A stretch of 64,000 bases of DNA, taken from NCBI GenBank assembly GCA_965371805.1, contig CBDUZW010000001.1, positions 1 to 64,000 on the forward strand, given 5' to 3'. Source of the stretch: JAOZTV01 sp965371805. Its GTDB lineage: Bacteria > Acidobacteriota > Aminicenantia > UBA2199. The notes below the pieces were generated by a model. It saw only the letters and a list, made by a program, of their open reading frames with translations, ran no database searches and had not been told where the DNA came from. A program made the translations under genes and the position numbers. This document shows positions 16,459 to 25,620 of this stretch, in pieces (within the stretch, counting starts at the first letter, position 1; each line of letters begins with the position of its first letter).

Positions 16459-17117
16459 TGATATATACCTTTTATCAATTTCTCTGCAATAACAATATCA
16501 AGAGGCGTTGTTACCTTTATATTATTTTCTATTCCATTAACAAATTTTACTTTTTTTCCAAACCTGTATACAAGTATCCCATCCTCATTTGCAATGAACC
16601 CATCCTTTTCTGCCTTTAAATGAGCCTTCAAAATTATATCGGTATTAAAAACCTGCGGTAATTGAATATTATGCAGTTTTGTTCTATCAAGTTCTCCTTC
16701 CATATATTCACTTCCAACTGCCACAGAGAAAGAAATAGGTATAGTTGGAACAACTGCAATATCTTTATATTTTAATAATTCTTTAATATATTCTTTTGAG
16801 ATAAATGGTCGTGCAGCTTCGTGTATTATCACCCTGTCACTTTTTACTTCCTTTAACCCATTTATCACAGATCTTTGCCTTGTTAATCCTCCTTCGATTA
16901 AAACGACTTTGGAGATATTATAATCATTAATATACTTCTGATAAATATCTTTATATTCAGGATGGTACATAAGTAAAATTCGATCTATTTCTTCAACACC
17001 CTCCAGAATCTCCAGAGCATAAATAAATACCGGTTTACCAAGCAAGTTGATAAACTGTTTAGGTTTGTTCTCTTTCATTCTGACACCCAAACCCGCTGCA
17101 AGATATATACAATTCAT
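16455..17117 (-). CDS. IspD/TarI-like CDP-alditol cytidylyltransferase
   Basis: A 220-residue IspD-family enzyme: AAGLGVRM..NKPKQF, VIIHEAARPFIS and ANEDGIL. It starts at 17117, the last base of the TagB/TagF-like gene, and overlaps the SDR gene by 4 bp. That three-gene chain (polymerase/transferase, cytidylyltransferase, reductase) is how ribitol-phosphate or glycerol-phosphate glycan modules are often built. It is more likely to activate ribitol 5-phosphate or a similar alditol phosphate than methylerythritol phosphate. Confidence 0.82.
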   Translation of the reverse strand: MNCIYLAAGLGVRMKENKPKQFINLLGKPVFIYALEILEGVEEIDRILLMYHPEYKDIYQKYINDYNISKVVLIEGGLTRQRSVINGLKEVKSDRVIIHEAARPFISKEYIKELLKYKDIAVVPTIPISFSVAVGSEYMEGELDRTKLHNIQLPQVFNTDIILKAHLKAEKDGFIANEDGILVYRFGKKVKFVNGIENNIKVTTPLDIVIAEKLIKGIYQ

Positions 17118-18388
17118 TATTTTTCTCCTTTATCTATTCGATTTTTTAAAAAACCGACAATTCTGTCACTCGATTTTCCATCACAATCTTCAAATGTTTT
17201 TTTACATAATTCTTCTCTTTGTTCTTTATAAATATCTTCACCATCGTTAATAATCCGTAATATTTCATTTAACAACTCTTCCTGTGTACAACACTTAGCA
17301 CCTGGAGTTAGTGTTTCATAATCATAATAGAACTCTCTTTCATTTTTTTCATATTCCAACAAATCATATGTAAAAAATAAAATTGGTTTATTAAGTAAAA
17401 GAAAGTCCATATATACAGAAGAATAGTCCGATATCATTATGTCAAGATTAGGTAATGCCGGATAAATATCTTTTGAATTATCATAAAAAATAACATTTTT
17501 TGAATTATTTATCTGTTCTTTTAATACTGGATCCTTTAAAATCCCCCAGCTATGAAATTTAAATATAAATAAAATTTTATTCGTTACACAAAACTCATCA
17601 AGTTTTACTAAATCTATTACCTTAGCAGTTACTGCATCTTTTTTCGAGTCTCTGAAAGTTGGAAGGTAGATAATAGTTTTAAAACCATTTTTCTTTGATT
17701 TTACAATCCTCTCTAAAGACATTCTATCTGTACCGATAAACACTTTTTCATCAGAATCATCAAAGAAAACATCATTTCGAGGGTATCCACTGTTAATTAT
17801 TTTTTTCTTATTAAGGCCACCGGGATATCCTTTTTTACTGAACATCTCAGAAGTAGAAATCAATAAATCATATGTAACAAATCTTCCTTTTAAAAAATGA
17901 TAGAGCTGCATGATCTTATAATTCATAGTTTTCTGTACATAAAAATTGTCCAAACCAATTTTTTTCAACCCTACTCCATGCCATAATTGAACCTTATAAC
18001 TGGTAAATAAAAGATGATATCTGTAATTATTCACCCATATATCACTATCTGTGATAATTATTCCGGTTCTAATAAGCTTTAATACAGTTTTTATGCTTGG
18101 ATAAAAAAGAACAGGTAACCGGTTTTTTCTTAAATCCTCAACAACTTCATGACTTTCAGTAAGAAAATAAGGCTCAAAGTCATTCATGTTAATTATTCTG
18201 AGAAATAAATATTTGACATTATCTGTAAACTCGCCCTTGTCTCTACCCCAAAAAACAATACGATTCTTTTTTCTTGGAACAATATACATAAAAGGTATAA
18301 TGAATATCCAACCTAAAAGAGGTAGGAAAATACCTTTATAAAAAAAATTTAAAGGGTTTTTAATTATTTCTTTTAGCATTATCTTCAA
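17117..18388 (-). CDS. CDP-glycerol/CDP-ribitol phosphotransferase family (TagB/TagF/TarL-like)
   Basis: A 423-residue GT-B-like alditol-phosphate transferase. Diagnostic motifs are present: LWHGVGLKKIG with the catalytic-region histidine, YLPTFRDS, and ISDYSSVYMDFLLLNKPI in the C-terminal donor site. A hydrophobic stretch near residues 12-33 (FYKGIFLPLLGWIFIIPFMY) probably associates with the membrane. The family transfers alditol phosphates from CDP donors in teichoic acids and in capsules of diderms. The donor is presumably made by the two overlapping downstream genes. The start overlaps the end of the TPR glycosyltransferase gene by 29 bp. Ribitol versus glycerol cannot be told apart. Confidence 0.87.
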   Translation of the reverse strand: MKIMLKEIIKNPLNFFYKGIFLPLLGWIFIIPFMYIVPRKKNRIVFWGRDKGEFTDNVKYLFLRIINMNDFEPYFLTESHEVVEDLRKNRLPVLFYPSIKTVLKLIRTGIIITDSDIWVNNYRYHLLFTSYKVQLWHGVGLKKIGLDNFYVQKTMNYKIMQLYHFLKGRFVTYDLLISTSEMFSKKGYPGGLNKKKIINSGYPRNDVFFDDSDEKVFIGTDRMSLERIVKSKKNGFKTIIYLPTFRDSKKDAVTAKVIDLVKLDEFCVTNKILFIFKFHSWGILKDPVLKEQINNSKNVIFYDNSKDIYPALPNLDIMISDYSSVYMDFLLLNKPILFFTYDLLEYEKNEREFYYDYETLTPGAKCCTQEELLNEILRIINDGEDIYKEQREELCKKTFEDCDGKSSDRIVGFLKNRIDKGEK

Positions 18389-19685
18389 TATTCTCCATCA
18401 TTTTTTTTGCCATTTTGTGTTCAGTATTTAATTTTAAACATTTATCAAAATACTTCAATGCTTTAGTATTATTATTTTGTTTTTTATAAATCGCCCCCAA
18501 ATGAAAGTATGCTCCAGGTAAAATTTCTTGATTATCAGTTTCCTCAATAATTTTATTAAACAATTTTTTGGAAACTTCTAGAAAATTATGAGTTTTAAAT
18601 AATGAAGCAATTTTATATAATTGAAAAATTGACGAATAGATATCTTGATTAATTGAAAATCTGGATAATCGTTCTAGAAAAAACTTCATTTTTTTATCCT
18701 CACCCATTAAAAACATTTTATTAACCATCCAAACATGCATCCATGCTGTAAACCAGGGATTGATCGGTATTATAGTAGAATTAAATAAAGCAAAATTATT
18801 ATTACTTTCTATTAGTTCCAAAATATCAGAGATTTGGTTAAAAATTGATGGAGTGTTTAATTTGTCAAAATATGTTTTTAAAAAAATCATATTTCCTAAA
18901 TGACTTTCCTCCATCTTTTTTTTATAAAATTTATCCTTCTCTTCTCTTTTATTTAATTGAAAGGCAAAGGTACCCTGTGGAAACGTATAATAATTTAAAA
19001 GCTGTCTATCCAGCCTTTCTTTTATTTTTTCCTTTTCTCCCAAAAAAATAGAGGACAAATTTTGATTAAGATATCTCAAATAAAACTCAAATTCATCCCA
19101 GCCAAAGCCATTTTCATTTATTCTATAATTAAATTTTCCGCATTTCTCATACAGATCTTTAAAAAAACAAACAGTACCAGTTATATCCGGTTTTAAAGGG
19201 GCAATTGGTAAAATTGAACAATTATGGATGTTTATTCCAAATTTTAAATTATAATAACAGATTGCTTCAAAATAATTTGAATTGAGAATTTGTAAATTAG
19301 AAAAAAACAAAACTCCTTTCCCCACCATGGAATTTATTTTTTTTAATATGTCTTTATCAATTATTTTAATATCTGAATCTATTAAAAAAACTAGTTTTGA
19401 ATTTGAATTTTCAATTCCAATATTTCTAGCATCATTCAAATTAAACATTGGCTTATTTTTGATTTTGACGGTTTTAATATCTTTTATTCTTTTATTTTTT
19501 AAATATTTTTCTTTATTATATTCAACAAATTGCCCGGAGCCGTCAGGATCATCATAATCAACTACAACTATATCATAATTATCATAATTAAGATTACACC
19601 AGCTCTGAATATTCTCTTTCAAATAAGAGAGTCTCCCTTTGCAGGTTGTTATAAGAGATATTGATATTTGTTCAGTTACATTCAT
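18360..19685 (-). CDS. family-2 glycosyltransferase with C-terminal TPR module
   Basis: A 441-residue protein. The N-terminal GT-A domain starts ISLITTCKGRLSYLKENI and carries a DxD-type LIDSDIKI; GFGWDEFEFYLRYL near residue 195 is like the acceptor/galactosyl loop of related enzymes. Residues about 385-435 form a TPR module (YFHLGAIYKKQNNNTKALKY, then LNTEHKMAKKM). The same module is found on four other enzymes of this locus. No signal peptide or membrane span is seen. It overlaps the TagB/TagF-like gene. Donor and acceptor are unknown. Confidence 0.83.
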   Translation of the reverse strand: MNVTEQISISLITTCKGRLSYLKENIQSWCNLNYDNYDIVVVDYDDPDGSGQFVEYNKEKYLKNKRIKDIKTVKIKNKPMFNLNDARNIGIENSNSKLVFLIDSDIKIIDKDILKKINSMVGKGVLFFSNLQILNSNYFEAICYYNLKFGINIHNCSILPIAPLKPDITGTVCFFKDLYEKCGKFNYRINENGFGWDEFEFYLRYLNQNLSSIFLGEKEKIKERLDRQLLNYYTFPQGTFAFQLNKREEKDKFYKKKMEESHLGNMIFLKTYFDKLNTPSIFNQISDILELIESNNNFALFNSTIIPINPWFTAWMHVWMVNKMFLMGEDKKMKFFLERLSRFSINQDIYSSIFQLYKIASLFKTHNFLEVSKKLFNKIIEETDNQEILPGAYFHLGAIYKKQNNNTKALKYFDKCLKLNTEHKMAKKMMENIEDNAKRNN

Positions 19686-19781
19686 AATTCAATAATTTTT
19701 AAAACATATGTATCTTCATATAAAAATGCTTTTTTACATATCCAGCTAGAATTAATTATAACATACTCCACCATTATCTTA

Positions 19782-20996
19782 TTACCCACCTGGAGACAGA
19801 CAACGTCTGCATATAAAGTTTTCTTCCGATTTTTTATAACCAAGCGCTTTATCTCTTACATTAAGATAAGCGGAGCTATTAAAAAGTTCCTCTAAGGACT
19901 CATTCTCATTCACATTTGCCATTACGGTCTCTTTATGGTAATCCATACAGCAAAGAACAGCATCACCATCATACAGAATATGGAGCCACTCTTTAATTCG
20001 ACAGCAATTTGGTTTCAACTTTCCTCTCAGTTTTTTAAGTTTTTCATCCTCTTTACCTTCATTTTTAATATTCCCGGCTCGGTCATGGTGATAAAAAGGT
20101 TTAATCTTTATTTTTGAAAAATCTGAAATACCACACTCCTTTAATATATTTTTAAAAAAAGCAATGGTCTCTTTTTCCTGTGAGTAGTGATGACCTTCCA
20201 GAAGTTTATTCCCAATTATACTGCTTATAACTGTATGGACTTTACCTTTAGTGATTTTAAAATAATTTTTAAATTTTTCCAAATTTGTATCAAAGTCAAA
20301 TCCCATAAAATTACTGTACGCCTCTGGTGTAATCCCATGCCAGGAGAGCCAAACTTCATGGTTTACATTTTGCAATGATTTAGCTAATAAAGCAATATTT
20401 TTTTCATTTAAGAGTGATACATTAGACGAAATTTCAATATTTTTAAATGATAGCTTTTGCTTTATTACTTCGATTTTCCCAAGCAAATTATTATCAAGAA
20501 AAGGCTCGTTCTCCAAATATAGACAAACTTTTCCCAACGGAATACCCTGAAGTAAACTAATTATATGATTGAACGTTTTATCGCTCATTTTCCCTGGATT
20601 TTTCTTTTGCCATGATTGTTGGTAGGGACATGTAACACATTGAGCATTACAGGCAGAAACTGTTTGAATCTGGATATTTAATGGAAATCTTTCAAAATAA
20701 GGCTTAATAACTCCATCTTTATCTGTTTCCAACCTTTTTTTCATATATGGTGTTAAGCAAGAGAGCAATACTTTTGCCATCCTGTGATCCGGCTCTAAAA
20801 GAAGACATTCGTTTAAGTATTCTCTCTTCTTATCCCAATCCGCTTCCATCTGTGCCAAATGAAATAATGCAGCTGCATGCAGCTTGATAACTGAAATATT
20901 TAGATTTTTTTTAAAATATTTACATGCATTACCAAAATCCCCTTTTTTTTGATACAAAGAACCGATTTTATGATTTTGAAGAAAATTATTTTCCAT
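19782..20996 (-). CDS. TPR-radical SAM protein with SPASM-like cysteine cluster
   Basis: A 404-residue protein. Residues 1-85 are TPR-like (KIGSLYQKKGDFGNACKYF, ALFHLAQMEAD, LLEPDHRMAKVLL), the same module found at the C-terminus of four glycosyltransferases here. Then comes a radical SAM core with the 4Fe-4S motif CNAQCVTC in the CX3CX2C spacing. A C-terminal SPASM-like region contains Cys-rich NCCRIKEW, LCCMDYH and ICRRCLSPG. Radical SAM/SPASM enzymes modify peptides, sugars or other substrates. The context is a glycan locus, so modification of a glycan or of the carrier protein is possible. The reaction is not known. Confidence 0.83.
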   Translation of the reverse strand: MENNFLQNHKIGSLYQKKGDFGNACKYFKKNLNISVIKLHAAALFHLAQMEADWDKKREYLNECLLLEPDHRMAKVLLSCLTPYMKKRLETDKDGVIKPYFERFPLNIQIQTVSACNAQCVTCPYQQSWQKKNPGKMSDKTFNHIISLLQGIPLGKVCLYLENEPFLDNNLLGKIEVIKQKLSFKNIEISSNVSLLNEKNIALLAKSLQNVNHEVWLSWHGITPEAYSNFMGFDFDTNLEKFKNYFKITKGKVHTVISSIIGNKLLEGHHYSQEKETIAFFKNILKECGISDFSKIKIKPFYHHDRAGNIKNEGKEDEKLKKLRGKLKPNCCRIKEWLHILYDGDAVLCCMDYHKETVMANVNENESLEELFNSSAYLNVRDKALGYKKSEENFICRRCLSPGG

Positions 20997-21010
20997 AATT
21001 ATTTTTTCAA

Positions 21011-22138
21011 TTATTTAAAATGATAATAGATTATGCCTTTTGATGTGAGATGCTCTACCACTGAAGAAAGCGCCTCAATAGATCGGGAGGATGCAATAAT
21101 AATTGGGATTTCTGGAGACAATTCATTTTCATAAGGATTTTTCAAATGATAGGTTTTTAGAACTCCTTTTTTAATACTGTCATAAATAGTGACGACCTTT
21201 ACCGAAGAATCTTTTAAATACTCCAATAATAATTCACAGGTTAATCCCCCACCCCATATTCCAACTTTATTCACATTATCCAATAGCAATTGTTCCAATA
21301 AATCAAGGTCTGTATTATAAAAAGTGAGTTGATTCTCCTTTTTTTGCAACCGACTATGCATGGTTGTCTTTGTGGTAATATCATTATATACACCAATTAG
21401 CCAGTGCCTGTCAGTCATTTTGAAGGATTGAAAATCCTGAAGTTTATCTCTTGAATGAACATTAGAATCGGTCTTTTCTATAACAATTACTACGTTGCGT
21501 ATCGGATCATCAGGATCACTTGATACTTCCCTTATAATAAACGGTTGATCTTTAAGTCCTTGATCAAGATCTCTAGCAGTAATTCTAGCTCCGGTATATT
21601 TATACCCGACTCGATTGGTCCGATTACCTTCAAATTGAAAGAGAAAAACACCCCCTGGCTTAAGTATACGGATGGCCTCCTTTATATATCCAATGATTAC
21701 TTCAATATGCGTAATGTGTTGAAAAACACCTGCACTGACACAGTAGTCAAAACTGTCATTTTCTAAAAATTCAAGAGAATGCCCATTATTTAAATGAAAG
21801 GTTACATTCGGCAACCCAGAGCAATATTCTTTTGCTGTTTTTAACATCTGTCGTGAGATATCTATACCATAGACTCTTTTAAAAAATGATGACAATGGTT
21901 TAAGAAAACGTCCTACACCACATCCAATTTCAAGAATATTCGCGTAATATGGTTCAACTTTCCCATAGTCTTTAAATCGTTCCATCATACGGGCAGCAAA
22001 ACGAATACCAGTCCAATGAAACTCTTCATCAGCCCAATGTTCTTTTTTTTCCAAAAAAGAGATAAAACCAAACTTATTCTTTTTATTGGATAAATTCCAG
22101 AGCTTACGCATATTATTTATTTTTTTTTTATTACTCAT
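21011..22138 (-). CDS. SAM methyltransferase fused to a Rossmann-like C-terminal module
   Basis: A 375-residue protein. The central methyltransferase domain has motif I ILEIGCGVGRFLKPL, GIDISRQML and GVFQHITHIE, ending in LKPGGVFLFQFEG. Residues about 285-375 are a separate alpha/beta module starting KVGIWGGGLTCELLLEYL, then TIYDS, P..NP and IIIASS. The same module is at the N-terminus of the DUF115 protein encoded directly upstream (22160-23233), and a related one lies at the C-terminus of the protein from 31956-33032. The Shine-Dalgarno sequence is GGAG. The shared module suggests the proteins act on the same nucleotide-linked or sugar-linked intermediate. Confidence 0.82.
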   Translation of the reverse strand: MSNKKKINNMRKLWNLSNKKNKFGFISFLEKKEHWADEEFHWTGIRFAARMMERFKDYGKVEPYYANILEIGCGVGRFLKPLSSFFKRVYGIDISRQMLKTAKEYCSGLPNVTFHLNNGHSLEFLENDSFDYCVSAGVFQHITHIEVIIGYIKEAIRILKPGGVFLFQFEGNRTNRVGYKYTGARITARDLDQGLKDQPFIIREVSSDPDDPIRNVVIVIEKTDSNVHSRDKLQDFQSFKMTDRHWLIGVYNDITTKTTMHSRLQKKENQLTFYNTDLDLLEQLLLDNVNKVGIWGGGLTCELLLEYLKDSSVKVVTIYDSIKKGVLKTYHLKNPYENELSPEIPIIIASSRSIEALSSVVEHLTSKGIIYYHFK

Positions 22139-22159
22139 AATTATTCTCCATAATAAGGA

Positions 22160-23233
22160 TTAAAAAAGCGATGAAAAATCGACTTTATCAAATATATCAA
22201 GTTTGGTTCCAGGTGTTGCATTTTGAATACATAAACCATTCATGTCTGCATAATTTTTCGATGCAATATAAGCTTTTCCCATTCGATCGACCATAGGATC
22301 ATGCCATTTTCTGTTTTTCCCGAAATAATCCGGATGAAAATGATTCGGATCATCTCCATGAGAGATCCATTCATTCTTTTTTACTCCTTCAGTAACATGA
22401 TCGGGTTTAATATAATAAAAATCCACTCCAATTAAATATATAGGATTACACCCCATTAAAACAGCCAATTGAATCATTAAATATGTTACTGTACCCCCCC
22501 AGAACATTTCTAATGCATTATTTGAAAAACGAGGTACCATTCGTTTTTTTTCAAAATTCTCTCTGCTAAAATTTACACTACAAACATTATTATAATTGGT
22601 CACCAAGTGATATAAATCCTTCGGAATAAATTTCACAGGTCCCTTTAAATCATTCCATTGATCCTGCACATCTTCTGCAACCAATTTATCCTCAATGGTC
22701 CAGTAAGTTGTTTTAAAACCCCAATTATCAAATCCTAGAAAACATCTATTGGCACCAAAGGTTATTTCATTCTTCAATTTAGTCATATCCAATTGATTCA
22801 AACTCGGTCCATTTCCCATTACAAAACATCTTTTATTTTTATGTTTATCTTTGAAATTATTTAATTCTATCCTTGATTCATTATTTAAATTTAAAAGATA
22901 ATAGGTAACCTTTTTTACTTCTAAAAAATCAGTTATTTCTCTGAGTGCTTCTGGCTGTTTAGAAGATGCAATCAATACCGGAACGTTATTCTGAATTTCG
23001 TTAAATGGATTTTTTATAGGATTTCCCAGAAAACTTCCACTCCTGAAGCTGTCATAATAATTCAATATTTCTATTGAAGTTGAATCTAAAAGAACAGTAA
23101 TCGCTTCACCACTCTCTCCTGCCCCCCATATATTAACCTTGCATACACCATCTTTTTTCAACCGATTTAGAATTACTCGCTTGCTATAGTTGTATTTTTC
23201 AATAAAACTTTTCAAATCAATAATACGTTCCAT
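22160..23233 (-). CDS. DUF115 (MptE/flagellar Maf-like) protein with N-terminal Rossmann-like module
   Basis: A 357-residue protein from the ATG at 23233; a frame extending to 23299 would overlap the SDR stop. Residues ~28-115 form the module (KVNIWGAGESGEAI, NYYDS, VPVLIASS). The DUF115 domain follows from ~130: FVMGNGPSLNQLD, TYWTIED, IYLIGVDFYY. DUF115 occurs in 6-hydroxymethylpterin diphosphokinase (MptE) and in Maf/PseE flagellin glycosylation factors that transfer nonulosonic acids. Given the CMP-transferase genes nearby, a glycan-transfer role is the better guess. A second version without the N-terminal module is at 31956-33032. Confidence 0.8.
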   Translation of the reverse strand: MERIIDLKSFIEKYNYSKRVILNRLKKDGVCKVNIWGAGESGEAITVLLDSTSIEILNYYDSFRSGSFLGNPIKNPFNEIQNNVPVLIASSKQPEALREITDFLEVKKVTYYLLNLNNESRIELNNFKDKHKNKRCFVMGNGPSLNQLDMTKLKNEITFGANRCFLGFDNWGFKTTYWTIEDKLVAEDVQDQWNDLKGPVKFIPKDLYHLVTNYNNVCSVNFSRENFEKKRMVPRFSNNALEMFWGGTVTYLMIQLAVLMGCNPIYLIGVDFYYIKPDHVTEGVKKNEWISHGDDPNHFHPDYFGKNRKWHDPMVDRMGKAYIASKNYADMNGLCIQNATPGTKLDIFDKVDFSSLF

Positions 23234-23246
23234 TTTTTCTGTTCCT

Positions 23247-23996
23247 TTATCTGGCGTCAATTGGATCGTGTAAAACAGAGCCAATACCTCCATCAACATT
23301 TATTGCTGAACCAGTTATAAAACTGGAATCTTCTCCGGCCAAAAAAAGAACAACTTTGGCAACTTCCTCAGGCCTAGCAATTCTATTGAGCGGATGATAA
23401 TGCCCTAATTCATTCATTTTCTTCAGATTCCCCTTGAAACCAGCTCTCAACATTGGTGTATCAGTTGCCGCCGGGATCACAGCATTTACCCGAATATCCG
23501 GGGCCAATTCAATTGACAGTGCTCGGGTCATTGATACCATAGCACCTTTACTTGTTGCGTAAACAGAAAATTTACCTTTAGTCAGAACAGAATGAATACT
23601 GGCAATATTAATTATGCTTCCATTATTCTTTTTCAATTCAGATCTAAATCTCTGGATCAACCAGAACGGGGCCAACAAGTTTGTGTCCAGGGTCGATTTC
23701 CAGTCCTGAGGAGTGATATCCTCAATACCCTTTACTACCTGAACAGCAGCATTGTTAACCAGGACAGCAATACCTCCATTAAAGATTTGTTCAACTTCTG
23801 AAAAGAAAACCTGCTCTTCCGGATCATCCTTTCCCAATACACTTATGTCAAAACAGAGGGTTTTATAAGGTAGGGATTTTTCTGCCTTATTTTTGTCAAT
23901 TCCAAGTACAAGATATCCTTTCTGGTGAAAAACTTCACAGAGAGATTTTCCAATACCTCCCGCAGCACCCGTAATTAATACATTTTTTCCACACAT
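23247..23996 (-). CDS. SDR oxidoreductase, cassette copy A
   Basis: A 249-residue classical SDR: TGAAGGIGKS cofactor loop, VNNAA, INIASIHS with the catalytic serine, YATSK with Tyr/Lys, and a C-terminal ITGSAINVDGG typical of 3-oxoacyl/sugar dehydrogenase-like SDRs. It differs from copy B (33043-33792) at only 17 positions by my alignment, the highest conservation of any duplicated gene here. It lies 6 bp after the hydroxyacid dehydrogenase gene. The substrate is unknown; context suggests a keto/hydroxy sugar acid that is later CMP-activated. Confidence 0.87.
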   Translation of the reverse strand: MCGKNVLITGAAGGIGKSLCEVFHQKGYLVLGIDKNKAEKSLPYKTLCFDISVLGKDDPEEQVFFSEVEQIFNGGIAVLVNNAAVQVVKGIEDITPQDWKSTLDTNLLAPFWLIQRFRSELKKNNGSIINIASIHSVLTKGKFSVYATSKGAMVSMTRALSIELAPDIRVNAVIPAATDTPMLRAGFKGNLKKMNELGHYHPLNRIARPEEVAKVVLFLAGEDSSFITGSAINVDGGIGSVLHDPIDAR

Positions 23997-24001
23997 TAGT
24001 T

Positions 24002-24946
24002 CTAGCCTCCTATATTCAAATGTTCTTTCAAAAGCGTTATACTTCTCTTATGAACCTTTTCCCAATACAAAGGACTACTGTTGGAATTATGTGAAGAAAG
24101 AATTACATTCTGCATGTCTCTCAGTGGACTTGACTGACCCAGGGGTTCTTTTTCAAATACATCCAATCCCGCTCCGGCAATCTCTTTATTTTTGAGTGCT
24201 TCAATCAAATTCTTTTCTTTTACAACTCCCCCCCTTGCCGTATTGATCAGGTAAGAGTTGGGCTGCATACATTTAAATTCTTCCATCCCCATCAAGTGAA
24301 AACTGGTGGGATTCAGGTCACAATTCAAAGAGACAAAATCCGATCTAAATAAAAGTTCCTTTAAATCCAGCATTTCAATATCCAATAATTCAACTACATC
24401 ATCTGATATTTTTATAATATCATTCCCATATATCTTCATACCAAACGCTTTTGCTTTTCTAGCGACCGCTTGCCCTACACTGCCTATTCCAATTATACCA
24501 AGCGAGCATTCACCAAGAGTTCGTCCAAGCGGTTTGTCCCACCCACGCTGCTTCATTAAACGATCAGAATCAAACAACCGCCTGGAGAAAGCAAGCATTA
24601 AGCCAATAACCGTATCTGAAACAGGTTCAGTAAAAGCGCCGGGTGTATTGCATACCTGTATTCCTTTGCTTTCAGCATATTTTTTGTCAATAGAGTCAAT
24701 ACCAGTACCCCATTTTACAATAACTTTCAATTTTACTGCTTTATCAATAACAGCTTTTGTAAAACGGTCATCACCACAAATCACTCCATCAAATTCAGCA
24801 ATAATTTTCAATAATTCGGTTTCTTCTAAACGTTCAATAACGTCTGGAACTACACATTCAAATTCATTAGTATTCAACCTACTTTTATAGATATCAAATT
24901 CCTTCTGGAGGTAAGGTGCAGATATCAATACTTTATATTTTTTCAT
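24002..24946 (-). CDS. D-2-hydroxyacid dehydrogenase (phosphoglycerate dehydrogenase-like), cassette copy A
   Basis: A 314-residue enzyme of the SerA/2-hydroxyacid dehydrogenase family. It has the NAD loop LGIIGIGSVGQAVARKA, NTARGGVV with the catalytic arginine, DVFEKEPL with the glutamate, and a histidine in LSSHNSN. It overlaps the cyclase-family gene by 4 bp and precedes the SDR by 6 bp. SerA proper is unlikely in this context. Interconversion of a 2-keto and 2-hydroxy sugar acid is the natural guess. Confidence 0.87.
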   Translation of the reverse strand: MKKYKVLISAPYLQKEFDIYKSRLNTNEFECVVPDVIERLEETELLKIIAEFDGVICGDDRFTKAVIDKAVKLKVIVKWGTGIDSIDKKYAESKGIQVCNTPGAFTEPVSDTVIGLMLAFSRRLFDSDRLMKQRGWDKPLGRTLGECSLGIIGIGSVGQAVARKAKAFGMKIYGNDIIKISDDVVELLDIEMLDLKELLFRSDFVSLNCDLNPTSFHLMGMEEFKCMQPNSYLINTARGGVVKEKNLIEALKNKEIAGAGLDVFEKEPLGQSSPLRDMQNVILSSHNSNSSPLYWEKVHKRSITLLKEHLNIGG

Positions 24947-25614
24947 TGTTCACATCCTGATAGTAATTGTGATGCTGGAAATAATATGGCTCGGACCGGT
25001 GCTGCTTCTGTGGACAATAAATTAAGAGGTAATGCCGTAAGTTGATATAAACCAGATGACACATCATTTAACACCAGACCCTCCAGCAGAAGGACTTCAT
25101 TTCTGAGTAATTTCTTATGAACCGGATAGCCAATCTTTTTATTTTCATAGATTTCAATTGATAAATAATCAATACCCACAAGACATATATCATTCTCCAA
25201 TATCCAGTCAGCGGCACTCTCATCTAAAGCAGTAAAACTTGGATCGAACATCTTTTTTTCATACAATTTTCTATTTTTTGTTTTTATCAAAAGCCTTTTT
25301 GTTTTTGGAATCTTTCCATTTTTCAACACATCTCTGGTCACAACATTTTCTGATGTCTCAAAAACATAGGCCTCTCCAATCAATATGGATAAATCCATTT
25401 CTTCCAGTCGTTTCCCCCCATCAATAAAATGTAAAGGGGCATCAACATGTGTTCCAGTATGCACACTCATATTTATTTTGCTGACATTAGCGTCAAAACC
25501 TTGTTCAATCGTTTGACAAAAATCTATAACAGGCAAATGATCATCCTCCCAAACCAACATTTCAGAGTGTATTGGTAGAGAAATATCAATATATTTTAAT
25601 TCTACTTTTTTCAT
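24943..25614 (-). CDS. cyclase-family (kynurenine formamidase-like) metal hydrolase, cassette copy A
   Basis: A 223-residue member of the cyclase family (PF04199), which includes kynurenine formamidase and hydrolases or lactonases. The metal-binding motif SVHTGTHVDAPLHF (HxGTHxDxPxHF) is intact near residue 51, and the typical N-terminal YIDISLPI opens the domain. It overlaps the hydroxyacid dehydrogenase gene by 4 bp. No tryptophan-degradation gene is nearby, so a deformylase or lactonase step on an activated or N-formylated sugar acid is more likely. Cassette copy B keeps only its first ~50 codons. Confidence 0.83.
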   Translation of the reverse strand: MKKVELKYIDISLPIHSEMLVWEDDHLPVIDFCQTIEQGFDANVSKINMSVHTGTHVDAPLHFIDGGKRLEEMDLSILIGEAYVFETSENVVTRDVLKNGKIPKTKRLLIKTKNRKLYEKKMFDPSFTALDESAADWILENDICLVGIDYLSIEIYENKKIGYPVHKKLLRNEVLLLEGLVLNDVSSGLYQLTALPLNLLSTEAAPVRAILFPASQLLSGCEQ

Positions 25615-25620
25615 TATTTT

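Noticed and set aside
24306..24890. Long open frame opposite the copy A hydroxyacid dehydrogenase, and a similar one at 34102-34605
   Set aside because: Both are antisense to well-supported dehydrogenase sequence and their similarity simply reflects the duplication. The real product has NAD and catalytic motifs.
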